From Laguncularia racemosa (Eukaryota > Streptophyta > Magnoliopsida > Myrtales > Combretaceae), in assembly GCA_037954665.1 (NCBI GenBank), contig JBBMOL010000184.1, positions 930,001 through 994,000 of the forward strand: 64,000 bases of DNA, given 5' to 3'. A model generated the notes under the pieces. The model searched no databases and was not told where the DNA came from. It was given only the letters and a program-made list of their open reading frames with translations. This document shows, piece by piece, positions 1 to 11,004 of the stretch. Position numbers and translations under genes: made by a program. Each line of letters opens with the position of its first letter. Within the stretch, counting starts at the first letter, position 1.

Positions 1-2505
1 CTTCAAGCACTCCTGGTTTAGCATCTGCAAGGAAGGTAAGGTGCATAAACTCCCCATCATCAATCTCACTACTGAAACTTGTTTCAACATCCCGTAGATA
101 TGCAAGTGGTCTATGTTCCCTTCTTGGTTTTCCTATGTTAGAAGGTTGAATGATACTCTCATTTGTAGCTGGTTCTTGTGTTTCTTCTTCTATAACATGG
201 ATTACATGCTTCTGAGAATCCTCATGAATGTCAGCACTCCAATTTCACATTTCATCTTCAGCAAAAGTTACATCACGGCTAACTATAACCCTCTTGGTCA
301 TTGGATTATACAGCTTATATCCACCTTGCTTGTATCTAATAAGAATTGTTTTTTCAGCTCTATCATCTAGCTTAGTCCCTGTTGATGCAAGAACATAGGC
401 ATGGGCAACAAAACCAAATACCTTTAAGTGCTGTACATTTGGTTTGAAACCACTCCAAGCTTCTATAGGAGTTATATTAGGGACACTCCTTGTAGGTGAT
501 CTATTTAATAAGTACATTGCACATGAAATCGCTTCTACCTAAAAGTAGTTGGGCATTCCTTTTGCCTTCAAGATGTTTCTTGCCATGTCCAATATAGTTC
601 GGTTCTTCCTTTTGGCCACTCCATTGTGTTGGGGAGTATAAGGAAATGTAGTATTATGCTGCACTCCATGTTGTTTACAATAAGTCCTGAACTCATTAGA
701 GATATATTCACCTCCTCCATCACTTCGTATTGCTTTAAGTGTTTGACCACTTTGGTTTTCAACTAACACTTTAAATTTCTTGAAGTAGTCAAATACCTCA
801 GCCTTACTTTTCAACAAATAGATCCAAGTTTTTTTTGTGAAAAATCATCGGTGAATGTTAAGAAGTACTTATTTCCTCCAATTGATTTAGTGTTCAAGGG
901 ACCACATACATCAGTATAGACAAGCTTTAAAGTAGATTTTGCTCGCTCCACAGTTTTTGAGAATGGCAACCTATGATTCTTTCCAATGATACATGCTTCA
1001 CACAACTAGTCGAGGTGTTTGATTTGAGGTAGTCCTTTCACCAAATTTTATTTAGCAAGAGCTTCTAAACTTTGAAAGTTTAGATGCCCAAAACGAAGAT
1101 GCCACAGCCACATTTCATCACTCCCAATTGCATTCAAGCATTTAAATTCTCCCTTACTAATGTCAACTGAGAACATGCGGTTCTTTGATAAGAAGGTTTT
1201 TAAAATTATAGTTCCTTGTTTATCACGAATCATAAATTGATTTCCCAAGACATTCATCACATAGCCTTTCTCAGCTAATTGGCCCATGCTTAACAGATTG
1301 CTCTTCATGCTTGGTATATAGAACACATTTGAAATGTACCTGTGATATCCATTTTTTAATGTAATGAGAATTCTATCTTTCCTTATCACTGGAACACATC
1401 TACCATCACCAAATTTTACTCTTGCTTAAAACGACTCATCAAACTCAGCAAATAACTCCTTCCGATCACACATGTGATTTGTGTAGCCAGTATTTAAGTA
1501 CCAAGTATGGCAATTGGAGCTTTCGTTTGATGAAGACACCATTAGGAGTGCATGATCACCATCAGCCTATTCTTGATTGCCCATCTCTTGTACATAGTTA
1601 GCAACTAGAGTTTTATCCTTGAGTCTACACTCATTTGCATAATGTCCTCATTTGTGGTAGTTGTAACATTCTACATTCGACTTGTCAAATCTTCCTTTAC
1701 TGCGTCCATGGCCACGTCCATGCTTGGTGTCATAAATTGTATTAGATTGTTCTGCAGCACCATGACTCAAATCACTCCGGCTTTTGTTGAAGTTATTGCT
1801 ACTTCGTCCTCTTCCTCTACCACGATAATTTCCATATCTTTGGTAGGAATTCCCAACGGAGACTTGAGATTGAAAGGCCTGCTTAAATGGTTTATCAATC
1901 TTGTTGTCATTCATCCTTTGTTCATGTGCTCGTAATGAACTAGATAATAGCTTAACTGTCATAGTCGACAGATCATGGCTTTCCTCTATTACTATTACGA
2001 TATGTTCAAACCTTGGAATCAAGGATCTCAAAATTTTCTCAACCTTACTTTGTTCAGACAGAATTTCACCATTCGTTTTCATGTTGTTTGTCAACGCAAG
2101 AACTCTATTGATGTACACATTAATTGATTCGTTGGATTCCATTTGCAACAACTCGTATTGTCGCTTCAAGGTTTAGAGACATACCCTTTTGATTTTTTCA
2201 TCACCTTTGTATGAAGTGGACAAGATATTCCACGCCTCATTAGATGTAGTGGCTCCTTCAATCTGTTCGAACGTTTCATCATTCATTCCTCAATGAATGA
2301 AATATAGCGCCTTCTTGTCTTTCTTTCTCATATCACAGTTTGCTGCCCTTTGTATATCGCTTGCATTATCTGCTAATACATGCACTCCATTCTCCACAAC
2401 TTCCAACAGGTCATGGTAATCGAATAGTACCTTCATTTGAACACACCAACGATTGTAGTTTTTCCCATCTAGGATAGGAACTGATAGTTGAGTTGTGTTG
2501 TTCAT
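1..2505 (-). pseudogene. Ty1/copia gag-pol remnant (gag to integrase; RT off window)
   Basis: Read on the minus strand, a gag start at 2505 (MNNTTQLSVPILDG) opens a copia polyprotein. Gag runs to about 1650, followed by a zinc knuckle near 1640, a protease near 1500, a GAG-pre-integrase region with WHLRFGH near 1100, and the integrase core at about 1000-250; the left edge cuts it before reverse transcriptase. Stops and frameshifts break the frame (for example near 2290, 1648, 1430, 1045 and 540). Key residues are lost: the second knuckle Cys is Tyr (CYNYHK), the protease Asp is Asn (LNTGYTNHM), and the third catalytic integrase residue is Lys (NGVAKRKNR), while RSDGGGEY keeps its Asp. The coding frame is dead, but family and orientation are clear. 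Confidence 0.9.
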
Positions 2506-2509
2506 CGTA

Positions 2510-2521
2510 GCTCTGATACCA
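2510..2521 (-). other. Retrotransposon primer-binding site (initiator Met tRNA)
   Basis: The minus strand reads TGGTATCAGAGC, complementary to the 3' end of plant initiator Met tRNA, the usual primer of Ty1/copia elements. It lies between the gag start at 2505 and the LTR, as expected for the 5' end of a minus-strand element. Confidence 0.88.
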
Positions 2522-2524
2522 ATT

Positions 2525-2807
2525 GAAGAAAACAAAAGTTCTACATTGAAAGAAAACAGAGTAGCAAAACAAGAAAGCAAAAACGTGAAGCCACACAATC
2601 AACTCAATTATTCCATTCAATCAAAGACTTAAGATTACAATATGATTTGATAGCTAAATTGTAGAACTAATTTGTGATCTAGGATAAAAAGTTTATCCAT
2701 TATTCCTTCACACTTAACCAATCCTAAAATGTAGGATTAATGACTAACTAATAACTAAATAATCAAAACAAGAAAAACAAATCAGAATTAGCATAATCTA
2801 ATCAACA
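2525..2807 (-). repeat. 5' LTR of the minus-strand copia element
   Basis: The sequence just upstream of the primer site on the minus strand starts TGTTGATTAG (at 2807) and ends TTTTCTTCA (at 2525), the TG...CA ends expected of an LTR of about 283 bp. The partner LTR would lie left of the window, so the ends rest on the primer-site position and the TG/CA rule only. The flanking 5 bp at 2808-2812 (AAGTT) would be one copy of the target duplication. Confidence 0.65.
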
Positions 2808-4070
2808 AAGTTGAGCATGCAAACTTATTTTCAAGAGGGATCAATAGCTTATTTACCTAATGTTGGAGGCATAAAATTGCTGGTAGCCATCATGCTATAA
2901 CCACAATGCTTATTCTTAACAAGAATTAACAGCTTATATATCCATTAATTAATGTAAGACGCTTTTAATTTTAGTTATATTTTCTTGTACACAGGACATA
3001 TATATATGTTCTGCATAAAGTTCATATTGCGAAGTATAACAGTCATGTCATGTTGTGCTCACTATATCATCCTTAATGTGTGCTTGTCACTTTTTCTACA
3101 TTCAGACACGCAAGATAAGGATTAGATCAAGAACCCCATGATAAATCTGAATTCTTAGGAGAAATTCTTACTGCAACTTCCACTTTTATGAAAGAATATT
3201 AGGGCGTGCGAAAAGACAAATAAAAACTCCTTTTGCTTTATTATGTCATAATGGCAACATTCGACTGAAAATCTTCAGAAGAATAAAGTACAACGAGAAC
3301 ATTCTGAGAAGATGACCCTTCATGTAATATCGAAACTGTCGTGGACATTTTATTTGAACCGAGGCAAGAGAATGTGATTATTCTTGCAATTTGTTTCTGA
3401 GGCTTATCAATGTCAATTTGTTTTTTCTTACCTTGGTTTTGCTGGTTTAAGTAATTCATGTTCAATCATTATGGGTAACGAGATAAAAGAAAATTAGATT
3501 CCCAGATAACCAGCTAAGCAAGTATGAATTTGCTGTTTTTTATTCGTTTAGACATATATCCACCTAAAAAAGATTAATTATTTTTGCTTTGAATTCTGAT
3601 GTTGTTGTCTAACTGTGATTCTTCCACTATTGGTACAGCAGCAAAATTCCTTCTTTCATAGAAGGAAGTGATATTGGAGTTTTCTTAGATGTAGTAAGCT
3701 TGACATATTGTATTAACTTTATGATTAAATGAGGTCAAAAATGATAACCAAAGTGAATAAAAATGGGCTATTTTGTTATACCATTCAAGGGCTATCACAA
3801 CCAATAAAGCCTCAAGGCTAATTTAATAGAATTCACCTTTTACATATATCATGAAATGTTTGGACTAACTTACAAGTCACTCTACTCCAGTTGATCAGTT
3901 CCTGTGAACTTAACACTGTACCGACAGGAGTGGCTTACTCCTCATGTTAACATCATGTTGAGTTGCTGGCCAAGAGAGAGTCGTAGAATAAGTTCTCCTG
4001 GAATGAAATGGAACGATTATTCCTCGTTAGGTTCTAAGAAGTAGTCATTCATTCTTTGCATTTTTCTTTT
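2808..4070. other. AT-rich intergenic stretch, no clear gene
   Basis: I see no conserved gene. The only frame of note is the 74-codon one at 3241-3465, listed separately. Confidence 0.5.
3241..3465 (-). CDS. Unassigned 74-residue reading frame
   Basis: A minus-strand frame encodes a hydrophilic N-terminal half (QQNQGKKKQIDIDKPQKQ) and a more balanced C-terminal half ending in SEDFQSNVAIMT. The amino-acid make-up is less biased than that of the AT-rich random frames nearby, and the stop codon is followed at once by AATAAA. I do not recognise the family. It could be a small gene, the last exon of a lost gene, or chance. Confidence 0.2.
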   Translation of the reverse strand: MNMNYLNQQNQGKKKQIDIDKPQKQIARIITFSCLGSNKMSTTVSILHEGSSSQNVLVVLYSSEDFQSNVAIMT

Positions 4071-4084
4071 ATGCTTTGAAAATG

Positions 4085-4855
4085 TTAACCCCGAATTCCA
4101 CTCCCAACCACCATCATCACCAACATTACACCAACTCCACCTCCAATGGACCTACAACATCCTCAACCACACCATCACTTGTGCAACCACCACCACCACC
4201 ACTTCCTCCACATCTACCATCATCTACCTTAGCCACTACAATTGATACTATGCAACATGCACCTTGAAAACCTAACTTCCAATACTTAACTATTATTGCC
4301 AATATTTACTACCTCACTTTTGACAGAATCGTATTACCACCATTGTCAGCATCATCACTATCAATACCATCACTAAAGACCTACCAATGCATCGTTGTCA
4401 CTCCATTAGCATGACTTCAATAACCCATTGCCACAACCGCCTTACCACCACTCTATAGTGCCATCACCACCACTAGCACTAGCACAAATGGTGATGGTGC
4501 TTGTGATGGTGGAATTGGTGAGACATTGAAGGGGACAGCAATGGCAATGATATGATAGGGGAGGCAATGGTGGTAGTGGTAGTGTAGCAAGGGAGGTAAT
4601 GGTGGTGATGTTGTTGTGGTGATCATGATTATAGGGTTGGCATGTGGAGTTTGTTAGTGATGTGGTGGTTGTGATAGTAGAACAATGGTGATATAGTGGT
4701 GGTCATTGTGCAATGAATGGGGTGGCAATGGTAATAGTGGTGGTGTGAATAGTGAATGATGGTGAAACCAAGCTTTATGTTGGGATGGTGATGTGGTAGT
4801 GGTGATAATGGAGTTGTTGAAGCAACTATGATGATAGTATGATAATAGCATTTTT
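4085..4855. repeat. Degenerate CCA/CAT-rich then GGT/GAT-rich simple-sequence block
   Basis: From about 4085 to 4480 the plus strand is a degenerate run of CAC/CAT/CCA triplets; from about 4490 to 4850 it is a degenerate run of GGT/GAT/GTG triplets. The switch is near 4485-4495. Reading frames here encode poly-His, poly-Pro or similar low-complexity strings and are not counted as genes. Confidence 0.75.
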
Positions 4856-4859
4856 TCAT

Positions 4860-5400
4860 TCCCGCTGTATGTAAGGTGATTAAACATAGCAACCATAGTA
4901 TAAATATTCGAGTAATATTTTATATATATATGTATGTAATTAATAATAATAAAAATCTATCAATGATAATATAAGAAATAAGATTTATGACTTGGGACAA
5001 GATGATCATTTTGTAACTTAGGTATATAGATTTCCTTTTATCTAGGGTTAATTCTTTTCCGCACTTTTCAATCCAGAACCTTAGACATGCTATGCGAAAA
5101 CCGAAGGAAGAAAAGGACAAGTACGTGCTACTTTTCGTTAATTTGTTTAAGGTAAGTACATCATCAATAATAATGGATCATTAAATTCATGTACATCGTA
5201 AAGCGAGAATTAACGTATTAAGATCATTTACAAATCTAGATCAATCTATGATACATAAGGGACAAAACAAGCGATTCACTCATCATAATAACGATTTGGG
5301 TCAAGTAAGTGTATCTACTAGCATATTACATTGTAAATGTTATGTTAGATAGATCAATTAGGTTGAATTGATTAGAAATCAAGTTAAGGGATCGATTTAC
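4860..5400. other. AT-rich intergenic stretch, nothing recognised
   Basis: No gene, RNA or clear repeat seen on either strand. Confidence 0.4.
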
Positions 5401-5404
5401 AAAG

Positions 5405-5960
5405 TATACAGTGAGATACACGGCCTCCCAATACGACCATGTTGGAATCGTGTTGAAGACCCAAAGTGAACCAAGAGATACACGGCCTCCGAACACAACC
5501 ATGTTGAAAATCCAAAATGAATAGAGAGATACACGGCTTCTCAACATGACCGTGTTGAAAAAAAATGACCTATCAACATGACCATGTTGAGGTCGTATTG
5601 ATGAATAGTGAACAAAAAGATACATGACCACGTTGAGACCATGTTGAAAAAAAAAACTGACACAATGAATAGAAAGATACAAACCTCTCAACTTGACCAT
5701 GTTAAAAAGAAAAAAGAAAAAATGACCTCTCAACATGACCATGTTAAGGTCGTGTTGATGAATAATGAACAGAAAGATACATAACCTCTCAACATGATTA
5801 TGTTGAGGTTATGTTGATGAGCAGTGAATAGAGAAATACATGACCATGTTGAGATCATGTTGAAAAAAAAAAAAAAAGAGAAATGTATACAGCCTTTAGC
5901 ACAGTCGTGTACTACCTCGTATTCAACTACACGGCCTCCAACATGACCTTGTTGAGTTGA
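5405..5960. repeat. Palindrome-rich degenerate tandem repeat
   Basis: At least seven degenerate units each contain a GATACA-type start, a C/T-rich link (ACGGCCTCC or ACCTCTC) and CAACATGACCATGTTGA or a variant of it. The starts lie near 5412, 5482, 5526, 5620, 5675, 5776 and 5836, so spacing varies from about 45 to 100 bp. TCAACATG-AC-CATGTTGA has 8-bp perfect arms, so each unit can fold on itself. Similar ACACGGCC wording is common in LTRs of plant gypsy elements, but I see no coding sequence next to it. Confidence 0.75.
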
Positions 5961-6401
5961 AACGCGTCTACTTTCCCTTTGATATTTATAATAATACAAT
6001 TCTAAAAGCAAATTAATTTGAATCATATATAGGTTTAGGAAACTTATGAAGCTGGAAAAGTATAAGACAAACTAAGTATTACGAGTCAGGTACGTGTATA
6101 CCATGTTTATTGCTTGTGCTTGATAAATTAGATTTTTGTATATGGGTTTAATAATATTATAAATGAACTTGATTGTGTGTACATATGATTGTGAATTACC
6201 GGGTCCAAGAAACAAAGTGATAGTCAGTGTTCTTGAGGTGGCACCCTGATGATCAATATGTGATGTTGTCCCTAGTGGAGTCGTGTACCAAAATGATTCG
6301 GATCTTATGTGAAAGGTTGTATATGGAAGGTTGTAATGTGTATTGTGAAAGGTTGTAGTGTATAAACTTATGGACCCATTGATAGTAAGGAATACCTACT
6401 G

Positions 6402-6442
<41 letters not shown>

Positions 6443-8799
6443 TGTAGAAGGTTGATGTGTAAAGACTCATGGGCTCATGAAGAGTGAGGAGTATCAACTA
6501 TCATATATATATATGGTAAGAAGCTTATGGGCAAAAAGGAATATCTTTGTCATATATATATATATTGCTTATGGATGAATTGTGAAAGGGTGTTTATGAA
6601 TGTGATGTGTGAAGATGTTTATGATGAGATTGTGTATCGGCTAAATATTGTGAAAAATAAACAAAATTATGTATGAATATTCTAATGCATCTTGCTTGTG
6701 TTATTGTTTTCGACATGGCATGCGTGTGTATGTGTGTAGGTATGCACTATACTAAGCGTTAATTCACCCCTCGTGGGAATTTTTTTTTTAGTTGCAGTTG
6801 CTATAAGAAAAATTGTAGGATATGTTGAAAACCTAAGGGGAACAACTTAAGATAAAAAAAAAAAAAAAAATGAAGAGAATGTAAAATACGTCTATTACGA
6901 TGACTAATAGATAAACTAAGAAAAGACATGTTAAATTTTTTATTTAGTCATTTTGAGAATTTTTATTATAAGTAAATGTTAATCGCTTTTACTATTTAAT
7001 TTAAGAAGAATGTTGATGACTTATTATTAAGAATGAAAAAATTCATTAATCTCTGTTATGCAGTAGATGATTTATGATTACTATTAGGAGTACATGAATG
7101 TGAGTATTTGGAAAATAATGGTAATTGAACCTTTGCATGTCTTCAAGAAATAAGAACATATGGTAAGTTGTAGTATACCCGAGTGTTGGAGCATTACACA
7201 TAGCTAAATGCATTCTTTGGTGTTTTTGATAATTAATTCAAAAGCCCTTCTTTTTCCTTTAAGTAGACACGTTTGTTTACTAATACCTAGTTTATGAATC
7301 TAAATTAAATAAAGAAAAAAAATGGTTGAAATTTCAAATCAAAACACTTCTATTTTACACAATGTTAAGTTTAGAAAGGAATCAAAATCGAAAACAGTAA
7401 TTTGAAACTTATAGTGAAATATACATCAAATTTATTGACCTTTATATTATAAATACAAGGAAAAAAGTGTTAATTTTTGCATTTTCTTATTCAATTTCAA
7501 TTTTTCGGTCAGTGAATTCTATGAAACTTTAATATATCTAGCATATATTATCTAGATGTCCAACGAAATGCTTTAGGGCATGAAATGATTTTCTCTAAGA
7601 AGAAATTTCATTTTTATCGAATCTAAGTTTTCGGGTAATGTGATGATTTCAGAAAATAAAGAGAAATCGATTATTTATGATTGCTATTGATTTATGGATG
7701 GAAGTCAACATGGTGGCATTAGGGGTGGTGGTGAATGGTGGCTCGGTAGCAATGTAATTCATATGGATAGTTTTAATAGGCTTAGTGGGGAAACGAAAAA
7801 GATTTCTTTCTTTTATAATGATTTTGAATTAATCCACGATAAGGTTAGCTTTTATTGGCTTTTACTTACATAGAAAACTAACTTTTATTGATTTGTTATA
7901 GTGGTAAAGTCACCTTTTTTGCAAGTTCTTGGCATAAGAATAGAGGTTAAAGGACCTCTTCATGAAAGTCCTTATAGGATACAACTTTGTTCTTATAAAA
8001 GGATCGATCCTTAGTTAACAACTCATAGCTAACACAAGCGTATGTGTACCTTGACTTATACTTGTGTAAAAGTAATAATAATTCAGAATCCATAAAAGCT
8101 TTAGAAATATTAAGGAATTCTATTTAAGAACCTTATAAATAAAGTAGAGAGATTTTTAAACAAAGAGATTGTTCCATTGCTAATATAGGTACTTTAAAGA
8201 ATTCATAGAAATCCTTAAAGATAAAATGAATAATATTTCAGGGTGTTGATTGTAGTTCCTAGGGAGAAAAAATATTTTGTTGGAAATTTGGATCATTTTT
8301 ATTTAGAAAAAGACTTCCCTTTGTGGAAGATATTTTTCAATCAATCCGTATGATGTACTTCTCCGATTGGAAGAAAATTTTTTGTTAAATAAATGACTCT
8401 TGATATAAATTAAAGATGTTTGGTTAATTTTACTTCCTAAATCACTGAGTTTGTGTCCATAATGATCATAGTACTGATATATGATTTCAACAATGGGTGC
8501 TCTAGAATACTTATGAAAGGTCTAAATAAGGAATTACTCATTCTTTTTTATATCGATGATTAAAAATATTATAACAAAATGGATGCATGGAAGGTGAAAA
8601 ATATTTTTATTCAGCTCAAATTATCCATTAACTTTTTCAATGTTGTAAATATGTGTCATCTCCTAGTATTAGAGAGTCACACGCTCGTAAAATGTGTATC
8701 CAAAAACAAAAAAGATTAGAATTCTTGAATGCAGTGCTTTTATTCTACCAAAATTGATCATAGAAACATTTCCCAGCAAATTTATAATTCTAGTTGTTT
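5961..8799. other. AT-rich intergenic stretch, possible gypsy LTR remnant at its left
   Basis: The 5.96-6.85 kb part continues the repeat above and includes phrases (near 6760, TTCACCCCTCG) that recall chromovirus LTRs, without coding support. A degenerate repeat of about 70-80 bp with TATGG(A/G)C and TCATATATAT surrounds the microsatellite at 6404. From 6.9 to 8.8 kb I see nothing to annotate. Confidence 0.35.
6404..6439. repeat. (AT)n microsatellite
   Basis: An uninterrupted AT dinucleotide run of 36 bp; shorter AT runs follow near 6503 and 6552 in the same degenerate repeat unit. Confidence 0.95.
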
Positions 8800-9013
8800 C
8801 TAATTTTGAAATGGACTGAATTTTAAAATGTATGTGCGAAGCTTAATAAGATGTTCTATCTTGATATATATACAATAAATGGATCTCCTATGCTCTGAAA
8901 TCACATGACTATCACCCCAAAAAATGAGGAAGAAAACTAACTTTACAATGTATATGTAAGAAAATATAGAACTTTTATGTCCCAATTCCCAAACAAAAGT
9001 ATTGTTTGGTATC

Positions 9014-9625
9014 CTAGGTTTTATCATAGATCCCATAAATCCTCTTTAACGAATTTTCTCTTTGCAACCTCAACTGCTTATAGAAGTTGCCAATAAACGC
9101 TTCGGCCTTCACATACAACTCTTGTCCACTGATCTCTCCGATAACTTCATCCTCTTCTTCCTCAACACCATCATCATAAACATATGCCATTTCCTCCTTA
9201 GAGTGAGTATCACCATTACTTCCTCCATTTCCTATGAAGAAAAGGCTCGGCGGCGTGGAGGATGATTTCGTAGGCAGTTTATAACAATAACCACCATTAT
9301 CCCTTTTCGAATCGCAATCGATGATAGTCGAAGAAGTCGATTTCTCTAGATTATCTTTCGTCTCATTTTGATCAATACTATGATTGTGAGGAACATCTGA
9401 ATTATTAGGACTAGAAGGGGGAGGTAATGTTTTGTCTTGGGAAATATTTTTATTTGAGAAAAGCAATGAAAGGAGACCGGATTCTGCTCCAAGGGCTATG
9501 ATGAGAAGATTGGTGATGAAGTAAAGGTAAGTAGGCCTTGTATTGGAGGACAAGAAGGGTGTTATTATGAGAAGACATACGAGAAAGCAAAGCATGACAA
9601 CATGGGATTTGCTTATGTTTTCCAT
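9014..9625 (-). CDS. DUF4408/DUF761-type small membrane protein
   Basis: An intronless 203-residue frame. Residues 7-27 and about 33-50 are hydrophobic and likely membrane segments, as in the DUF4408 N-terminal region. The middle is low-complexity and rich in Ser, Asn and Pro, followed by an acidic run (GVEEEEDEV). The C-terminus, ELYVKAEAFIGNFYKQLRLQ, is the short conserved motif typical of DUF761 proteins, whose members usually carry the two parts at opposite ends. Their biochemical role is not established. The frame is open up to an ATG at 9712, but that ATG lies only 14 nt past the TATA box at 9726-9733, so transcription should start near 9700 and the ATG at 9625 (MENISKSH) is the likely start. 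The family call comes from motif recall. Confidence 0.75.
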   Translation of the reverse strand: MENISKSHVVMLCFLVCLLIITPFLSSNTRPTYLYFITNLLIIALGAESGLLSLLFSNKNISQDKTLPPPSSPNNSDVPHNHSIDQNETKDNLEKSTSSTIIDCDSKRDNGGYCYKLPTKSSSTPPSLFFIGNGGSNGDTHSKEEMAYVYDDGVEEEEDEVIGEISGQELYVKAEAFIGNFYKQLRLQRENSLKRIYGIYDKT

Positions 9626-9725
9626 GTGAATAGAAACTTTGATTTGCCGCAAAGGAAGTATATGTTGGGTCGAGACTAGAGCACTTGATATTAGTAGGGT
9701 AAAATCTTGCATGTCCTACCGATTG

Positions 9726-9733
9726 TTTATATA
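9726..9733 (-). promoter_or_regulatory. TATA box of the DUF4408/DUF761-type gene
   Basis: The minus strand reads TATATAAA about 100 nt upstream of the chosen start codon, giving a predicted start of transcription near 9700. Confidence 0.65.
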
Positions 9734-10935
9734 GGGAGGGCAAGATCACTGGATAATTGGATATGGTTGCGAAGATTGGAGAAAAGTGGGAATGTCTACG
9801 TCAACAAATATGGATTATCCAACTTGGCCTCTATTCTCCTTGTGTCATATTGATTAGTTAATAAATTGATAAGCTCTTTATAGTGTTTTGTTGACAACAT
9901 TCTAATGAAAAAAAAAAAGATTTATTAAAAGTAAGATATCATATGTAATATTTTAATATAGGAAAGATCAAATAAAAAATTTAACACTTCAATCTTCATA
10001 TTAAAATAACTACTATACGTTGTTTTAAATACTCTCATATCATATTTGCATTTATTCTTCTCTATACTTGCATAACCTTAGTGTGATCAATAGTGTTACT
10101 AAAAAATTAGATGGAAGCAGAAAATCTAGTTTTTTTTTCTAGAATCAATTATCTTCATATCATCAAAATAAATGGAAATCTATACTTAATTTCTTGATTT
10201 AATCACAACCATCTTATATATATTTAAAATCTTAATACATTTTCTTAAATTGCATCACGAACCTTTTAAGAGTGTCGATTAATTATTTAAAAAACCTTTC
10301 CGAAATGTGATATTTTTAATCCCTTTTGCTGATATAACATGCCCTTGTATTCCATAGCAAGCTACTTCTTAGTCGAATAAAAAAGACTTATTTCCAAATT
10401 AACCACCCAAAATATATAGGATTCATTTGTAAAAAAAAAAATGTATAAATAAATAAACTTTTTATCATGTTATGTACTCATTCTTTTATAAAACGTATAA
10501 GTAATACCGTAAACATGAAGACTTCCCTTTATTAACTCTTAGCAAGTGCTACGGAAGTTTTCGTCGGTGAAACTCATTTTACATTATTGCATCCCAGGCT
10601 CTTGAAAGAGTTACGTAACTAGAGAGCTAAGAAAACAAAAGTAAGAAAATATGGACTCGGAGACAAAAGGATAAGGTCGGTAAAAGCATATTCCTTGTAA
10701 TTCACCACCTTTTCTAATGTCCGACGACTATGTAGTACTAAAACGGTGCTATGCTAGTTGCTTTTTACAATGCTTTTCCTACGTAAGCATGCTATAACAA
10801 CCCTTAATAAGATAAGTTAGCATCTAATTTAGTTAATGAAGCTGTAATCAAGATTATGAAAAGTTAAAGTTATATTATAGCGAGCCATGAGCTTTATGGG
10901 ATATGCAAATTTTCTTCGAAATGAGAAAGAGAGAT
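9734..10935. other. Promoter side of the DUF gene and AT-rich spacer
   Basis: No gene seen. The first few hundred bases are the upstream region of the minus-strand gene at 9014-9625; the rest has no recognised structure. Confidence 0.4.
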
Positions 10936-11004
10936 TTATTTAGATCCTTTTTTCACCAAATCTGCGTAATGTGCCCAATTATTTGGGTTGTGCTCCAATA
11001 ATAC
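10936..11004 (-). pseudogene. Possible isolated terminal exon
   Basis: On the minus strand, an acceptor-like GCATGCAG is followed by 22 codons ending in TAA; the reading VLLEHNPNNWAHYADLVKKG looks like a real conserved C-terminus. I cannot name the protein and found no upstream exons on this strand, so it may be a fragment left by a lost or displaced gene, or chance. Confidence 0.27.

Noticed and set aside
113..370. 85-codon plus-strand frame
   Set aside because: Antisense of the copia integrase and connecting region; the minus-strand reading carries the recognisable motifs.
4076..4267. His/Pro/Thr-rich frame, and the His-rich frames at 4,629-4,896
   Set aside because: They follow from the triplet-rich simple sequence and have no protein features.
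5326..6026. Frames of 138 and 98 codons on the minus strand
   Set aside because: They are translations of the tandem repeat.
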